From DATBVX01 sp963705495 (GTDB lineage Bacteria > Pseudomonadota > Gammaproteobacteria > Steroidobacterales > Steroidobacteraceae): 64,000 nucleotides of DNA. The notes below the pieces were generated by a model that worked only from the letters and a program-made list of their open reading frames with translations, did no database searches and had not been told where the DNA came from. The stretch covers positions 1 through 64,000 of the forward strand of contig CAVPJQ010000026.1 of the NCBI GenBank assembly GCA_963705495.1, in the 5' to 3' direction. The position numbers and the translations under genes are program-made. Below are positions 37,325 through 47,460 of this stretch, piece after piece. Positions within the stretch are counted from its first letter, which is position 1; each line of letters opens with the position of its first letter.

Positions 37325-37702
37325 ATGACAGCATCCACAATCAAGCGCACACGCACGCGTACGCGGCGCTCACTCGAAACGGTCGTGGTCGAGGCGCTTG
37401 AGGAACTGAAGGCGGCGAACATCAAGGTGCTCGATGTACGCTCGCTCACCGACATCACCGACATCATGGTGATTGCATCGGGCACCTCCGACCGTCACGT
37501 ACGCTCAGTGGCGGACCGGGTGATCGAGAAGGCCAAAGAGGCAGGCTTTCGACCCTTCGGAATCGAGGGGGAGCGCGATGGGGAATGGGTCCTCGTCGAC
37601 CTGCCGGACGTGCTCGTGCACATCATGCTGCCGCGCGTTCGTGAGTTCTACGGACTGGAAAAGCTGTGGAGCAACTCCCACAGTCACCCATCACCCGCTT
37701 GA
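37325..37702 (+). CDS. rsfS: Ribosome silencing factor RsfS
   Basis: A 125-residue RsfS/Iojap protein that binds uL14 and keeps the 50S subunit from joining during starvation. The core is LDVRSLTDITDIMVIASGTSDRHVRSVAD, then EGERDGEWVLVDLPDVLVHIM and FYGLEKLW. The first 16 residues (TIKRTRTRTRR) are a basic extension. The perfect AAAGGAGG at 37305-37312 is 12 bases from the ATG, an unusually wide spacing, but no closer start exists. Confidence 0.93.
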   Translation: MTASTIKRTRTRTRRSLETVVVEALEELKAANIKVLDVRSLTDITDIMVIASGTSDRHVRSVADRVIEKAKEAGFRPFGIEGERDGEWVLVDLPDVLVHIMLPRVREFYGLEKLWSNSHSHPSPA

Positions 37703-37755
37703 ACGTTCCAGTTGCCGCGTCCGGAACGGGGGCCGCGATGCAGTAAGCTGCGCGC

Positions 37756-38226
37756 ATGCGAATCGAGCTGCTCGCGCTCGGTACCCGGATGCCCGACTGG
37801 GTCGATGCTGGCGTGGCGGACTATGTCCGCCGCTTCGGGCCGCAAATCCGCTTCGAGCTGCGCGAGATCACGCTGGCACGGCGCGCGCGCGCGGGAAGCA
37901 CGGTGCGGGCACTGGCCGACGAGGGTGCACGAGTGCTGGCCGCCATTCGCACCGATGCATTCGTGGTGGCACTCGATGTCCACGGAAAGCTGTTCAGCAC
38001 TGAGCAACTCAGCGCCTGGCTCAAGGATCGGATGCGCGAGGGTCGCGATCTCACCTTTCTCATCGGTGGGCCCGACGGACTCGCACCCGATTGCCTGCAA
38101 CGGAGCGATCTGCGCTGGTCGCTGTCAGCCCTGACGCTACCGCATGCCTTGGTCCGGATCGTCGTCGTTGAACAGCTATATCGCGCTCTGAGCCTGCTCA
38201 GGGGCCATCCGTATCATCGGGCCTGA
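37756..38226 (+). CDS. rlmH: 23S rRNA pseudouridine-1915 N3-methyltransferase
   Basis: A 156-residue SPOUT methyltransferase acting on pseudouridine 1915 of helix 69. The knot residues are visible: LDVHGKLFSTEQLSAWL, FLIGGPDGL near residue 102 and the C-terminal LTLPHALVRIVVVEQLYRALSLLRGHPYHR. This completes the holA-nadD-rsfS-rlmH group. In related genomes maf often comes next; here the SPOR-like giant is between. Confidence 0.95.
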   Translation: MRIELLALGTRMPDWVDAGVADYVRRFGPQIRFELREITLARRARAGSTVRALADEGARVLAAIRTDAFVVALDVHGKLFSTEQLSAWLKDRMREGRDLTFLIGGPDGLAPDCLQRSDLRWSLSALTLPHALVRIVVVEQLYRALSLLRGHPYHRA

Positions 38227-38485
38227 CAGTGTGTGACGCGCTGGGAGTCGCCAGGAAGGCGCTGATTCGCCTTGTGACATAAGCAGGTCGCGCCCGGAAG
38301 ATCCTGTCAAATCTGCGACGCGGTTGTCGGCGGCAGGCGACGCTTCTCCTTGCCCGAAGCGCCTCAGCTGTTGAAAATCCAGTTCGCCCCCTCCGACGAC
38401 AAAACACCGGCGAACCGACAAGCGAACCGCCCCATTGGAGGCTGGTACTTGACTTGTGGAATCTGGTTCGAGGAGTTCTTTTGAA

Positions 38486-41302
38486 ATGACGCAAGGCGCG
38501 GCCGAGGATCTCTGGCACCTGAGCATTGACGACTTGTTCGTCACGCCAGTCGAGACTCCGCCTCTCGAGGGCCCGGGTCCGTTCGTCATCAATCTCAGCG
38601 CCTCCACCGCCCCCATCAGCATTCCCGCCACGGGCGTCTCAGGATTCGAAAAGCTCAAGCTCTACCAGCTCTCCCGCAAGGAGGATGGGCGCGACCGGTT
38701 CCGCCTGCGCCTTGGGTTCTTCGACACACCTGCCGCAGCCAATGAAGCCCTCGCAGCGCTGCGCGAGCGTTATCCAAGCGCGTTCGCAACCAATGCGACT
38801 GAAGATGATCAGCGCTTCAACCCGGCGCGCCCGCGCCCACCAAAGGCGGAGCCCGTGGTGGTGGCGGCCGCACAGAATTCGCCAGGTCATGGCCACGCGC
38901 GCAACGCAGTTCGCAGCGATTCGGGTCGGCGCGGTAAGAAAAAGGATGTTCGGCGCGATCACGCTGCACACGCTCGCGGCATTGATACGCACGGAGCTCA
39001 GCGAAACAAACCGGCGACACGTAATGGCCATGAGCATGGCCAGCCCAAAAGAGCGCTCCCTGTGGCTCAGCTGAGCGCAATCAAGGAAGAGAAAATCGAC
39101 ATAGAGTCGATTCTGCTTGCGGCTCTTGCTCCGGTCGGATCTGACAAGCCTCCGTCAGCACCGGGCAAGCCGCAGCCGGCGCCCGGCAAGAACCCCCATC
39201 AGAACAATGCACGCCACGCAGCGAGACCCGGCCACGGCTCGAAACACTCGCGTTCGCATTCCAAGTCTTCCGAAGCGAAGCACCATGCTCCGCGACCCGT
39301 CACGAAGTCGAGTGCGCCCGCGCCAAACGTCGCGGCGCCTCCAGTCGCATCACCCGCGGCGAGTCAGCCGGTCGCTACGAAGCTCGAGATCCCGACGCCG
39401 ATACCCGCGCTGATCCCGGCGCAGCCCGTCGAGGCCAACCAGCCCGCGAAGTCTCCGGCGCTAGTCGATCCCCCAGCTGTCCTCGCGGAAGCGGCGCAGC
39501 CCGCGCCGTCGAGCGCGCCCGAGCGGATCGAAGCGTCGGCGGATGTGGACAACGAGGCCAACATCGTGACACACCCGCGCCTCGATGAGGCGCCTGCGGC
39601 GCACGACGAGGTCCCGGACGCAGACATCCCGATCGATCTGCACTTCATCGATCGCATCTTCGACGACGACACACCCACGGTCGAAGTGCTCGCTCTCGAA
39701 TCGCCCGGCACACCTCCTGCTGCCGAGCAGGAGCCAAAGGAGATCGTCGAGCCAACAGCAGCGAAACAAGAGCCGGCAAAGGAAGTCGCGCCGGAGCCAA
39801 AGGCAATCGCAACACGGCCGTCGACAGAGTCCGAGGCGCCAGCGATCTCCGCGCACGACATCATTGCATTACTGACCCAACCCATTAACACGCTGCGTGC
39901 AAGCCAGAACAAGCGTCCTTCGATACCTGCTGTGGCTCCTGCGCCGCTGCCTGCGCCCGTTGCGCCTCCGGCCGCGCAGGCGGCGGCAGAGACCTCGAGC
40001 GTCGATCGCATCTCACCGGTTTCGACGCCGCAGGCCGAGCCCGAGACTCAGCCTGCTGCAGCCACGACTACTACTGTCGAGGATGAGATTCCGACGCTCA
40101 CCCAGGTCGCCACAGCCGAATCGCCTCCCTCAGCTCCAGCGTCGGTGCAAGAGGCGGAAGTCCCTTCGCTGGCGCCGACCCTGCAGAGCACGGCCGAAGC
40201 CGATGTGTCTATCGGCGCGATTGCGGCTGGCATCGAGTCTGAGCTCGAGCTGATGCTGCCTGCGGAAGTCTCTGTGGTTGCTGAGGCTCCAGCGGCGACC
40301 GCCGAACCTGCCGCCAAGGTTGACGAGGCACCAAGCGCCGCCCCGGCGGTCGCGCTTGAACTGGAGCTGGTGCCGGAGCCGCCAACCGCTCCCGCGCTCA
40401 GCGAGGTTTTCGACGAGGTGATGGTTGAGCAAGTCATACCGGCGCGACGTGCCCCGCCGCCTGTCGCGAAGTCGCACGTAGAGGTGCCGGTAACGACAGC
40501 GGCTGCTCAGCCTGTGGCTGCGCCGCCCGCGCGCCTATCTGCCCCGGCTGCACAATTGCCCGCTGAGAGCATTTTCAAGGTCAAGAACCGGCCGGCGCCG
40601 ACGAAAACCGCGCCTCCCGCGCCGCCGGCTGCACCGGCAATCAAACGGCCCGTGGTGATCTTCGACGCGCCAGTCGAGGATATGGACAGCACACAGACGT
40701 TGCGAGCCTTGACTCCCCTCGAACTCAACGACGACTCGCAGTCGAAATGGTTCGCGGTGCAGCTCGCGTTGTCCGAAGATCCGGTCAAGGTCGAGTCGCT
40801 TCCGCACATCGATATTTTCGACGAGTATCGCCTCTATTCGATTTCAGGCATCGACCAGGGCAAGTTCCTGCACAGCCTGAGACTCGGCTTCTTCTCAGCT
40901 GAAAGCTCGGCGCAAGCCGTCGCCGGATACTTGGGCGCTTCGTTCGAGGGCGCCGCGGTCAAGCGCGTGAGCATTGCCGAGCATGATCGCTTCGCGGAGC
41001 GCAAGGCTAAGCCGGTGAAGAAGGCGGAGCCGGAAACGCTCGCCGCGAAGCGCGGCGCAGTTCAATCTGGGCCCACGCCATCCAGCAGTACGCCCGCCCG
41101 TGGCAATGGTTCGACTCCAAAGACCGCGCGCAAGCCACGCGGCTCAGTCGACAGCGCGCCCACAGGACGTCACCGGACGCTCGGCGAGCAGCTCTACGAC
41201 GAGGCGCGTGAGGTCGCTCTCTCGCAGAGCGCCATCCGGCGTATTCCAAAGAACTCCTCGCTTTGGTCACGCCTGTTCGGCCAGGGCAAGGACAAGCAGT
41301 AA
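38486..41302 (+). CDS. Giant disordered protein with SPOR-like modules at both ends
   Basis: A 938-residue protein from the ATG at 38486 (GAGGAG ten bases upstream; a GTG at 38456 adds ten residues). The N-terminal module (about residues 30-115) and the C-terminal module (about 745-840) share a visible pattern: a strand FVINL/FAVQL, a Phe, LYQLS/LYSIS, a basic residue, then RLGFFDTP/RLGFFSAE and an alanine-rich helix. That is the layout of SPOR domains, which bind glycan strands of peptidoglycan. Between them lie over 600 residues of Pro, Ala, Glu and Lys; residues 130-290 are strongly basic with His, later parts acidic. There is no signal peptide or membrane helix, so the place of action is unclear. 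Function unknown; I infer an envelope, division or scaffold role only from the SPOR-like ends. Confidence 0.7.
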   Translation: MTQGAAEDLWHLSIDDLFVTPVETPPLEGPGPFVINLSASTAPISIPATGVSGFEKLKLYQLSRKEDGRDRFRLRLGFFDTPAAANEALAALRERYPSAFATNATEDDQRFNPARPRPPKAEPVVVAAAQNSPGHGHARNAVRSDSGRRGKKKDVRRDHAAHARGIDTHGAQRNKPATRNGHEHGQPKRALPVAQLSAIKEEKIDIESILLAALAPVGSDKPPSAPGKPQPAPGKNPHQNNARHAARPGHGSKHSRSHSKSSEAKHHAPRPVTKSSAPAPNVAAPPVASPAASQPVATKLEIPTPIPALIPAQPVEANQPAKSPALVDPPAVLAEAAQPAPSSAPERIEASADVDNEANIVTHPRLDEAPAAHDEVPDADIPIDLHFIDRIFDDDTPTVEVLALESPGTPPAAEQEPKEIVEPTAAKQEPAKEVAPEPKAIATRPSTESEAPAISAHDIIALLTQPINTLRASQNKRPSIPAVAPAPLPAPVAPPAAQAAAETSSVDRISPVSTPQAEPETQPAAATTTTVEDEIPTLTQVATAESPPSAPASVQEAEVPSLAPTLQSTAEADVSIGAIAAGIESELELMLPAEVSVVAEAPAATAEPAAKVDEAPSAAPAVALELELVPEPPTAPALSEVFDEVMVEQVIPARRAPPPVAKSHVEVPVTTAAAQPVAAPPARLSAPAAQLPAESIFKVKNRPAPTKTAPPAPPAAPAIKRPVVIFDAPVEDMDSTQTLRALTPLELNDDSQSKWFAVQLALSEDPVKVESLPHIDIFDEYRLYSISGIDQGKFLHSLRLGFFSAESSAQAVAGYLGASFEGAAVKRVSIAEHDRFAERKAKPVKKAEPETLAAKRGAVQSGPTPSSSTPARGNGSTPKTARKPRGSVDSAPTGRHRTLGEQLYDEAREVALSQSAIRRIPKNSSLWSRLFGQGKDKQ

Positions 41303-41307
41303 ATAGA

Positions 41308-41330
41308 GCCGCAGTCACCCCTTCTGCGGC
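41308..41330 (+). terminator. Hairpin after the SPOR-like giant
   Basis: GCCGCAG pairs perfectly with CTGCGGC over a nine-base loop, starting six bases after the stop codon. There is no T-run, so termination strength is doubtful. Together with the 175-base gap to maf it suggests the giant gene is a unit of its own. Confidence 0.4.
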
Positions 41331-41477
41331 GGGCGCTGTAGCTCGGGCGCTGCCGTCCAGGCGTTCATATCTCGTTCATCGACTGGGGCCCAGGATGCTA
41401 TCCTGCCTCGGTTGCGGCAGCTTCGCGGTCAGCCGCACAACCGCTTGGGTGGCAAGGTAATAAGGACCTCGCCGGCC

Positions 41478-42080
41478 ATGTCAGCCGGACTTCTCTACCT
41501 CGCATCAGCCTCCCCGCGCCGGCGGGAACTTCTCGACCAGATAGGAGTGCCTTGCCTGGTGCGTGCAGTGGATATCGACGAGTCGCGTCAACCTGAAGAG
41601 GAACCCCGCGATTACGTTCTCAGGCTCGCGCGCGCCAAAGCCGAGACTGCCTGGTCGAGATTCGCCGCAGCGGAGGGCAAACCAGTCCTGGCGGCGGATA
41701 CCGCGGTGGTCCTCGAGGGTGAAATCTTTGGCAAGCCGCGCAATCAAACCGAGGGTTCGGTCATGCTGGGGCGACTGTCGGGACGCACTCACGAGGTGCT
41801 GACTGCAGTAGCACTTCGGACGCCGGTGGGGCTCGATACACGTCTGAGTGCGAGCCGAGTGACCTTTCGGGCGCTCGCGCCGGGCGAACCTGAACGTTAC
41901 TGGAAGACCGGTGAGGCTGCGGACAAGGCTGGCGCCTATGCTGTGCAGGGTCATGCCGCGATGTTCATCGCGCATTTGAGTGGAAGTTACTCGGGCGTCA
42001 TGGGCCTGCCGCTATTCGAGACCGCAGAACTGTTGCAGCGCGCGGGATTTGAGCTATGGATGCAAACGCCTCGCCGGTAA
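41478..42080 (+). CDS. maf: Maf-like nucleotide pyrophosphatase (YhdE type)
   Basis: A 200-residue house-cleaning NTP pyrophosphatase. The start MSAGLLYLASASPRRRELL gives the SASPRRRELL motif, followed by AADTAVVLEGEIFGKP with the catalytic Asp and GRTHEVLTAV. The pattern fits the dTTP/UTP-directed YhdE group more than the 7-methyl-GTP YceF group. The ATG at 41478 begins the conserved part; an upstream in-frame start adds 22 residues. Its stop is joined to the rng start (TAATG). Confidence 0.92.
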   Translation: MSAGLLYLASASPRRRELLDQIGVPCLVRAVDIDESRQPEEEPRDYVLRLARAKAETAWSRFAAAEGKPVLAADTAVVLEGEIFGKPRNQTEGSVMLGRLSGRTHEVLTAVALRTPVGLDTRLSASRVTFRALAPGEPERYWKTGEAADKAGAYAVQGHAAMFIAHLSGSYSGVMGLPLFETAELLQRAGFELWMQTPRR

Positions 42081-43549
42081 TGACAGCGGAAATCCTGGTG
42101 AACTCGACTGCGCGCGAGTCACGTGCCGCCGTGGTCGAGAACGGCGTGCTGCAGGAAGTCTTCATCGAGCGTGTCAGCCGGCGCGGACTTACCGGCAACA
42201 TCTACAAGGGGCGCGTGTCGCGGGTGTTGCCCGGGATGCAGGCCGCATTCATCGAGATCGGGCTCGCACGCACCGCTTTTCTGCATGCCTCCGACATTGC
42301 CAAGCCTGCCACGGATCAGGAAGGCGTGGAGCTGCCACGCACTGAGAACGTGCGTGAGTTGGTGGCGGAGGGCGACGAGATACTGGTGCAGGTAGTCAAG
42401 GATCCGATCGGCAGCAAGGGTGCGCGACTGACGACCTTCATCTCGATTCCGTCGCGTTACCTCGTCTACATGCCCAAAGGGCGCGGCATCGGTATCTCCT
42501 CCCGCATCGAAGCGGAGGACGAGCGACGGCGCTTGCGCGAGGCGGTGGGATTGTTCGCGACACCCGAAGATGCCGGCGGTTACATCGTGCGTACCGCTGC
42601 CGAAGGGGCGTCACTCGAAGCGATGCGTGCCGACATGCTGTTTCTCAAACGGCTTTGGGAGGCCATTCGTGACAAGGGGCTGAGGGCGAGTGCCGGACAA
42701 CTGGTGCACGAGGACCTGCCGCTGCCGGTGCGGGTGTTGCGCGATCTGCTCAATGAGGGCGTCGGACGGGTGAGCGTCGACAATGCGGATGCGCACCAGC
42801 GCATGATCGATTTCGCTCGCATGTTCATGCCCGAAAGTGCCGCCAAGATCGAGTTGTATGGGCAACCGCGGGCGATTTTCGATCTGCATGGGATAGAGGA
42901 GGAGATCGAGAAGGCGCTCGATCGCAAGGTGCTGCTCAAATCCGGCGGACATCTGATCATCGATCAGACCGAGGCGATGACCACGATCGACGTCAATACC
43001 GGTGCGTACGTAGGGCATCGCAACCTCGAAGAGACGATATTCCGCACCAACCTCGAGGCCGCACTCGCAATTGCGCGCCAGCTGCGGCTGCGCAATCTGG
43101 GCGGGATCATCATCATCGACTTCATCGACATGCACGAAGAGGAGCACCGCCGGCAGGTGATCCAGGCCCTCGAGAAAGCACTCGATGACGATCATGCGCG
43201 GACCAGCATCTCAAGCGTGTCGCCGCTGGGCTTGGTCGAGATGACACGCAAGCGCACGCGCGAGAGCCTCGAGCACCTCCTGTGCCAACCGTGTCCGACC
43301 TGCCAGGGGCGCGGATTCGTCAAGACGCCTGAAACGGTCTGCTACGAGATCTTCCGGGAAATCCTGCGCCAGAACCGTCAATTCGAATTTCAGCGGCTGC
43401 TGGTGCTCGCCCACCAGGATGTCATCGACTTGTTGCTGGACGAGGAGTCGACTGCACTCGCCGAGCTCGAGGCGCTGGCTGGCAAGCCGATTCGCCTGCA
43501 GACCGAGGCGCTCTATTCCGTGGACCAGTTCGACGTGGTGCTGATGTGA
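42080..43549 (+). CDS. rng: Ribonuclease G
   Basis: A 489-residue RNase E/G endonuclease that processes the 16S rRNA 5' end. It starts MTAEILVN like the E. coli enzyme, and the S1 region has NIYKGRVSRVLPGMQAAFIEIG and FLHASDI. The catalytic Mg site lies in the IDVNTG and IIIDFIDM segments, and the zinc link CQPCPTCQGRG is present. The upstream ATG at 42056 is inside maf and adds eight residues absent from relatives. The stop overlaps the yhdP start. Confidence 0.95.
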   Translation: MTAEILVNSTARESRAAVVENGVLQEVFIERVSRRGLTGNIYKGRVSRVLPGMQAAFIEIGLARTAFLHASDIAKPATDQEGVELPRTENVRELVAEGDEILVQVVKDPIGSKGARLTTFISIPSRYLVYMPKGRGIGISSRIEAEDERRRLREAVGLFATPEDAGGYIVRTAAEGASLEAMRADMLFLKRLWEAIRDKGLRASAGQLVHEDLPLPVRVLRDLLNEGVGRVSVDNADAHQRMIDFARMFMPESAAKIELYGQPRAIFDLHGIEEEIEKALDRKVLLKSGGHLIIDQTEAMTTIDVNTGAYVGHRNLEETIFRTNLEAALAIARQLRLRNLGGIIIIDFIDMHEEEHRRQVIQALEKALDDDHARTSISSVSPLGLVEMTRKRTRESLEHLLCQPCPTCQGRGFVKTPETVCYEIFREILRQNRQFEFQRLLVLAHQDVIDLLLDEESTALAELEALAGKPIRLQTEALYSVDQFDVVLM

Positions 43550-46500
43550 GCGCAGCTGTGGCCGAGACGCCCACCCCGGAACGGCCCGTTGCGCGCCGCG
43601 TCGTGCGCTGGGTCGCGGGGACCGCGGGCGGCCTCATCATCCTGCTTGCGCTGCTGGTCGGCGCGATGCGCATCGCGATCACACACCTGCCGCAATATCG
43701 TGATCAGATCCAGGCGTGGGTCAATGAGACCTCGCACCTGGATGTCCGCTTCAAGAGCATGGATGCGCGCTGGCGCTTCTACGGGCCGGAACTGTTCGTG
43801 CGCGATGTGGCGGTGCTGGCGCCAAAGGGTGGACCGCTCCTCGCGAAGGCGCACGCCGCCAGCATCGGCTTCGACATCTGGCGTGCGCTGCTGCATGCCG
43901 AAATGCTTCCGGCGCGGATCACGTTGTTGCAGCCGGAGATCGGCGTGGTCCGGACCGCGGATGGTCGCATCGAGCTCGAAGGACAGGCGGCGCTCGAGGA
44001 CAGTGAGCACCGGTTCAAGATCGACGACCTGCCCACCGGGCTGCTGAGCATCGAAGATGCCAAGGTCACTTTCACCGACCAGCAGGGGAAGCTGAGCGAC
44101 CTGATCCTGAGAGGCGTGGAGGTCGGGTTGCGACGCGACCGCCATGACCTCGAAGTGGAAGGCGAGCTTGATCTCCCGAATCGGATGGGAACACGGCTGG
44201 CATTCGAAGCCGAGGCACACGGCGATCTCGCTACGCCGGAATCGTTGGGATGGCGCGTGGACGCCAAGACCAACGGTATAGACCTGAGAGGGTGGCACGA
44301 GTTTCTGAGTGGCGCGCTCGGCGTGCCCGATGCCGGCCGCGGCCGAATTCGCGCCACGGCCGCCTTCGTGGGTGCTCAGATCACACGCGCTTCTGTGCAG
44401 GTGCAGCTTGCGGACGTGTTGATTCCGGCCTCGAGCGCTTGGCCGAGCGACACGACCTATTCGAGCCTTTCTGGCGATGTGCGACTGGAGCGCAAGAGTG
44501 GCTTATGGCGCGTGACTGGCCGTGACGTAAGGCTCGTCACACGCGCTCACGCATGGGAGCCGGCGCGTATTTCCGCGGCGTGGAGTTGCAGCGACAGCGG
44601 GCTCGTCCGCCTCGAGGCCGAGGCGAACTACCTGCGCCTGGAGAATCTACTGCCTCTCGCCACCTTGGCGCCTGCCGGGACTTTACGTACCCGCGTGACG
44701 GAGTTACTGCCTGAAGGCGAAATCCGCGCGCTCAAGCTGAACTACGCGGCGGGTGATTCGGCGCCTGCGCGCTACCAGGCGACGGCGCGTTTTGCCGAGC
44801 TGGGCTTTGCTCCGATCGGCGCTGCGCCCGGCCTGCGTGGCCTGCGCGGTGAGATGACCACCACCGAAACTGCCGGACGCGCCTCGATCGACTCGCAGGC
44901 GGTGGTGTTCTCGATGCCGCACAAGTTCCGTGGACCGTTGAGTGCTGACCTCGCGCGCGGGGACATTCACTGGGAGCACTCGACCGAAGGCTGGCGAGTT
45001 TCAACGCGTACCTTCGCCGTGCGCAATGCACACGCCAACGCCCAGGCAGACCTCGACCTGCTGCTGCCTGGCGATGCGAGCTCGCCGATTCTGAAGATCA
45101 ACAGCCGCTTTCGGGACGCGGTCCTCACCGAGGCATGGCGCTACTTGCCCATCGACAAGCTGCCGGAAAGAGTTCTCGCGTGGCTCGATGCTGCAGCGCT
45201 GGCGGGCCGTGCGCCGTCCGGAGAGTTCGTCTTCGACGGTCCGACGCGGAGTTTTCCGTTCCGTGACGGCGAGGGCCAATTTCGCATCAGCTTCCCGGTC
45301 GCGGGCATGCGCCTGCACTATGCCGAAGGCTGGCCGGATCTCGAGAATCTCGCCGCGGACATCGAATTCAAGAACGCGGGTCTCACGGGTGTGGTCCGCA
45401 GCGCGACGCTCAATGGATTGAGAGTCGAGAACTCCAGAGCGCAATTCGTCGACTTCAAAACGGGCGAGCTCACCATCAACGGACACGCCACGGGGGACGT
45501 CGGCGATGCTCTCGGCTACTTGCAGAAGAGCCCGCTGGCCGACGACCTGGGGAGCCTGTTCGCAGATCTGCGTGGCAAAGGGCCTGTCGCAGCAACGGTC
45601 GACATCCTGCTGCCGGTCAAGAACATGGAACAGCACAAGGTCCTTGTCACTGCGCAGGTGAACGAGACATCTCTGTCGCTCGTCGATACGGCGCATGTGC
45701 TGCAGGAGCTGCAGGGTGTCATCCAGTTCAACGACAAGCTGCTGAGTGCGACGGATCTCAGCGCGACTTATCTCGGCGGGCCGGCACACATCGAGCTCTC
45801 CCCGGAAGTGGCCGCCGGGCGCAAACATCCCGACAATGTGATCCACGTTCGCGCGCAGACCCCGGTCCCGGCGCTGCGCCAGGCTTTCGAGGGCTCAGAA
45901 TTACTGTCCGCCGATGGCACGCTCGACTGGCGCGGCGTGATGCGCATCCCCATGGACTACGGCGACGAGCCGGAGGGGGCCGCCAGACGCCCAGTCACGG
46001 CGCGCATCAACTCGTCCCTTCGGGGCGCTGCAATCAATCTTCCCGAACCATTCGCCAAGCCCTCAGGTGAAGTGCGTCCACTACGGGTCGAAGTGCAGTG
46101 GCCCGAGGCCTCTACGGCGCTGGTGCGCGCGACCTACGGCAATGACGTACGCTCGCAACTCAGCTTCCAGCGCGATCGTTCCGGATGGAGATTCGATCGC
46201 GGTGGCGTGCGCCTCGGCGAAAATGATGCACGTTTGCCATCGACTCCGGGCCTCGAAGTGCGTGGCAATGTCGAGCGTCTCGACGTGTCTCAATGGCTCG
46301 CATTGCGTTCCAGCGGCAAAGGCAAGGGCGCCCTGTCGGACTACCTGCGCAGCGTCGAGCTCACAGTCAGCGACTTGCAGATCTTCGGCATTCGCTTTCC
46401 GGATGTGAGTGGGAACCTGATACCCACGCAGAGCGCGTGGTCTGTGACAGTGGACGGCCCGAAAGCGCAGGGCACGGTTCAGGTGCCTTTCAACCTGACG

Positions 46501-47460
46501 GGCGATGAGCCGCTCGTGATCAACATGACACGCCTGGGCCTGGAAGCTGTGGATTCCTCTTCCGAGGAGGTCGCCGACAACCAGGCCGACCCGCGGCAGT
46601 GGCCGAATATCACCGCGTCAGTCGATGAATTCGATGCGTACGGCAAACATCTGGGCGCGACGCACGCCGAGATCAAACGAGTTCCCGATGGGCTGAGTCT
46701 GCAGTCCTTCACCGCCAAATCAGCGGGCCACGAGATCACCGCAACCGGAAACTGGACCAACCCCCCGACCGGTCAGCGCGGGGACTTGAAACTCAAGCTC
46801 GAGAGCACAGATATGCAGCAGACCCTGGTGGATCTGGGCTACGGCCCGGGGCTGGCAGCGAAACATGGCTTACTCGAGGCGGATGTGAGCTGGCCCGGTG
46901 CACCGAGCGCTACACTCCTGGGGCGACTGAACGGCACGATGAAAGTAGAAGTGCAGGACGGACAACTGCTCAACGTTCAGCCCGGCGCGGGCCGTGTCTT
47001 CGGGTTGCTGAGCATCGCCACGCTGCCGCGACGTTTGTCGCTCGATTTCTCGGACCTTACCGATAAGGGTTTCGCCTTCGACAGCATCCACGGCGACTTC
47101 AGGCTCGAGTCGGGCGATGCCTACACGCAGAATCTGCTGCTCAAGGGACCGGCCGCGGAGATCGGCATGGTCGGCCGCACCGGACTCTGGCGACACGATT
47201 ACGATCAGACCGTGGTAGTCACGGGAAGCCTCGGCCAGTCGTTGCCGGCCGCGGGTCTGCTTGCGGGTGGACCGGCTGTGGGCGCCGCGATGCTCCTGTT
47301 CTCGCAGATCTTCAAGGAGCCTCTCAAGGGCATGGCACGCGGCTACTACCGCATTACGGGTCCGTGGGAGAGTCCGAACGTGCAGCGGGTCGAGGCGTCC
47401 GAGGTCAAGAAGACCGAGAATGCGTTGCACGTCGTGGAGAAGAGGAAGGAGAAAGGATGA
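43546..47460 (+). CDS. yhdP: YhdP-family AsmA-like envelope protein
   Basis: A 1304-residue protein with one N-terminal membrane helix (TAGGLIILLALLVGAMRIAI near residue 27) and a very long periplasmic part. The architecture is that of YhdP: an AsmA-like start (SHLDVRFKSMDARWRFYGPELFVRD), a long repetitive beta region expected to form a hydrophobic groove, and a C-terminal AsmA-type end (LNGTMKVEVQDGQLLNVQPGAGRVFGLLSIATLPRRL). YhdP with TamB and YdbH moves phospholipids to the outer membrane. It starts at a GTG (GTGA overlap with rng) and its stop overlaps the nit start (ATGA), so the block is one operon. Confidence 0.92.
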   Translation: MSAAVAETPTPERPVARRVVRWVAGTAGGLIILLALLVGAMRIAITHLPQYRDQIQAWVNETSHLDVRFKSMDARWRFYGPELFVRDVAVLAPKGGPLLAKAHAASIGFDIWRALLHAEMLPARITLLQPEIGVVRTADGRIELEGQAALEDSEHRFKIDDLPTGLLSIEDAKVTFTDQQGKLSDLILRGVEVGLRRDRHDLEVEGELDLPNRMGTRLAFEAEAHGDLATPESLGWRVDAKTNGIDLRGWHEFLSGALGVPDAGRGRIRATAAFVGAQITRASVQVQLADVLIPASSAWPSDTTYSSLSGDVRLERKSGLWRVTGRDVRLVTRAHAWEPARISAAWSCSDSGLVRLEAEANYLRLENLLPLATLAPAGTLRTRVTELLPEGEIRALKLNYAAGDSAPARYQATARFAELGFAPIGAAPGLRGLRGEMTTTETAGRASIDSQAVVFSMPHKFRGPLSADLARGDIHWEHSTEGWRVSTRTFAVRNAHANAQADLDLLLPGDASSPILKINSRFRDAVLTEAWRYLPIDKLPERVLAWLDAAALAGRAPSGEFVFDGPTRSFPFRDGEGQFRISFPVAGMRLHYAEGWPDLENLAADIEFKNAGLTGVVRSATLNGLRVENSRAQFVDFKTGELTINGHATGDVGDALGYLQKSPLADDLGSLFADLRGKGPVAATVDILLPVKNMEQHKVLVTAQVNETSLSLVDTAHVLQELQGVIQFNDKLLSATDLSATYLGGPAHIELSPEVAAGRKHPDNVIHVRAQTPVPALRQAFEGSELLSADGTLDWRGVMRIPMDYGDEPEGAARRPVTARINSSLRGAAINLPEPFAKPSGEVRPLRVEVQWPEASTALVRATYGNDVRSQLSFQRDRSGWRFDRGGVRLGENDARLPSTPGLEVRGNVERLDVSQWLALRSSGKGKGALSDYLRSVELTVSDLQIFGIRFPDVSGNLIPTQSAWSVTVDGPKAQGTVQVPFNLTGDEPLVINMTRLGLEAVDSSSEEVADNQADPRQWPNITASVDEFDAYGKHLGATHAEIKRVPDGLSLQSFTAKSAGHEITATGNWTNPPTGQRGDLKLKLESTDMQQTLVDLGYGPGLAAKHGLLEADVSWPGAPSATLLGRLNGTMKVEVQDGQLLNVQPGAGRVFGLLSIATLPRRLSLDFSDLTDKGFAFDSIHGDFRLESGDAYTQNLLLKGPAAEIGMVGRTGLWRHDYDQTVVVTGSLGQSLPAAGLLAGGPAVGAAMLLFSQIFKEPLKGMARGYYRITGPWESPNVQRVEASEVKKTENALHVVEKRKEKG

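Noticed and set aside
45001..45846. Leftward 281-codon open frame.
   Set aside because: Antisense to yhdP with no recognisable domain.
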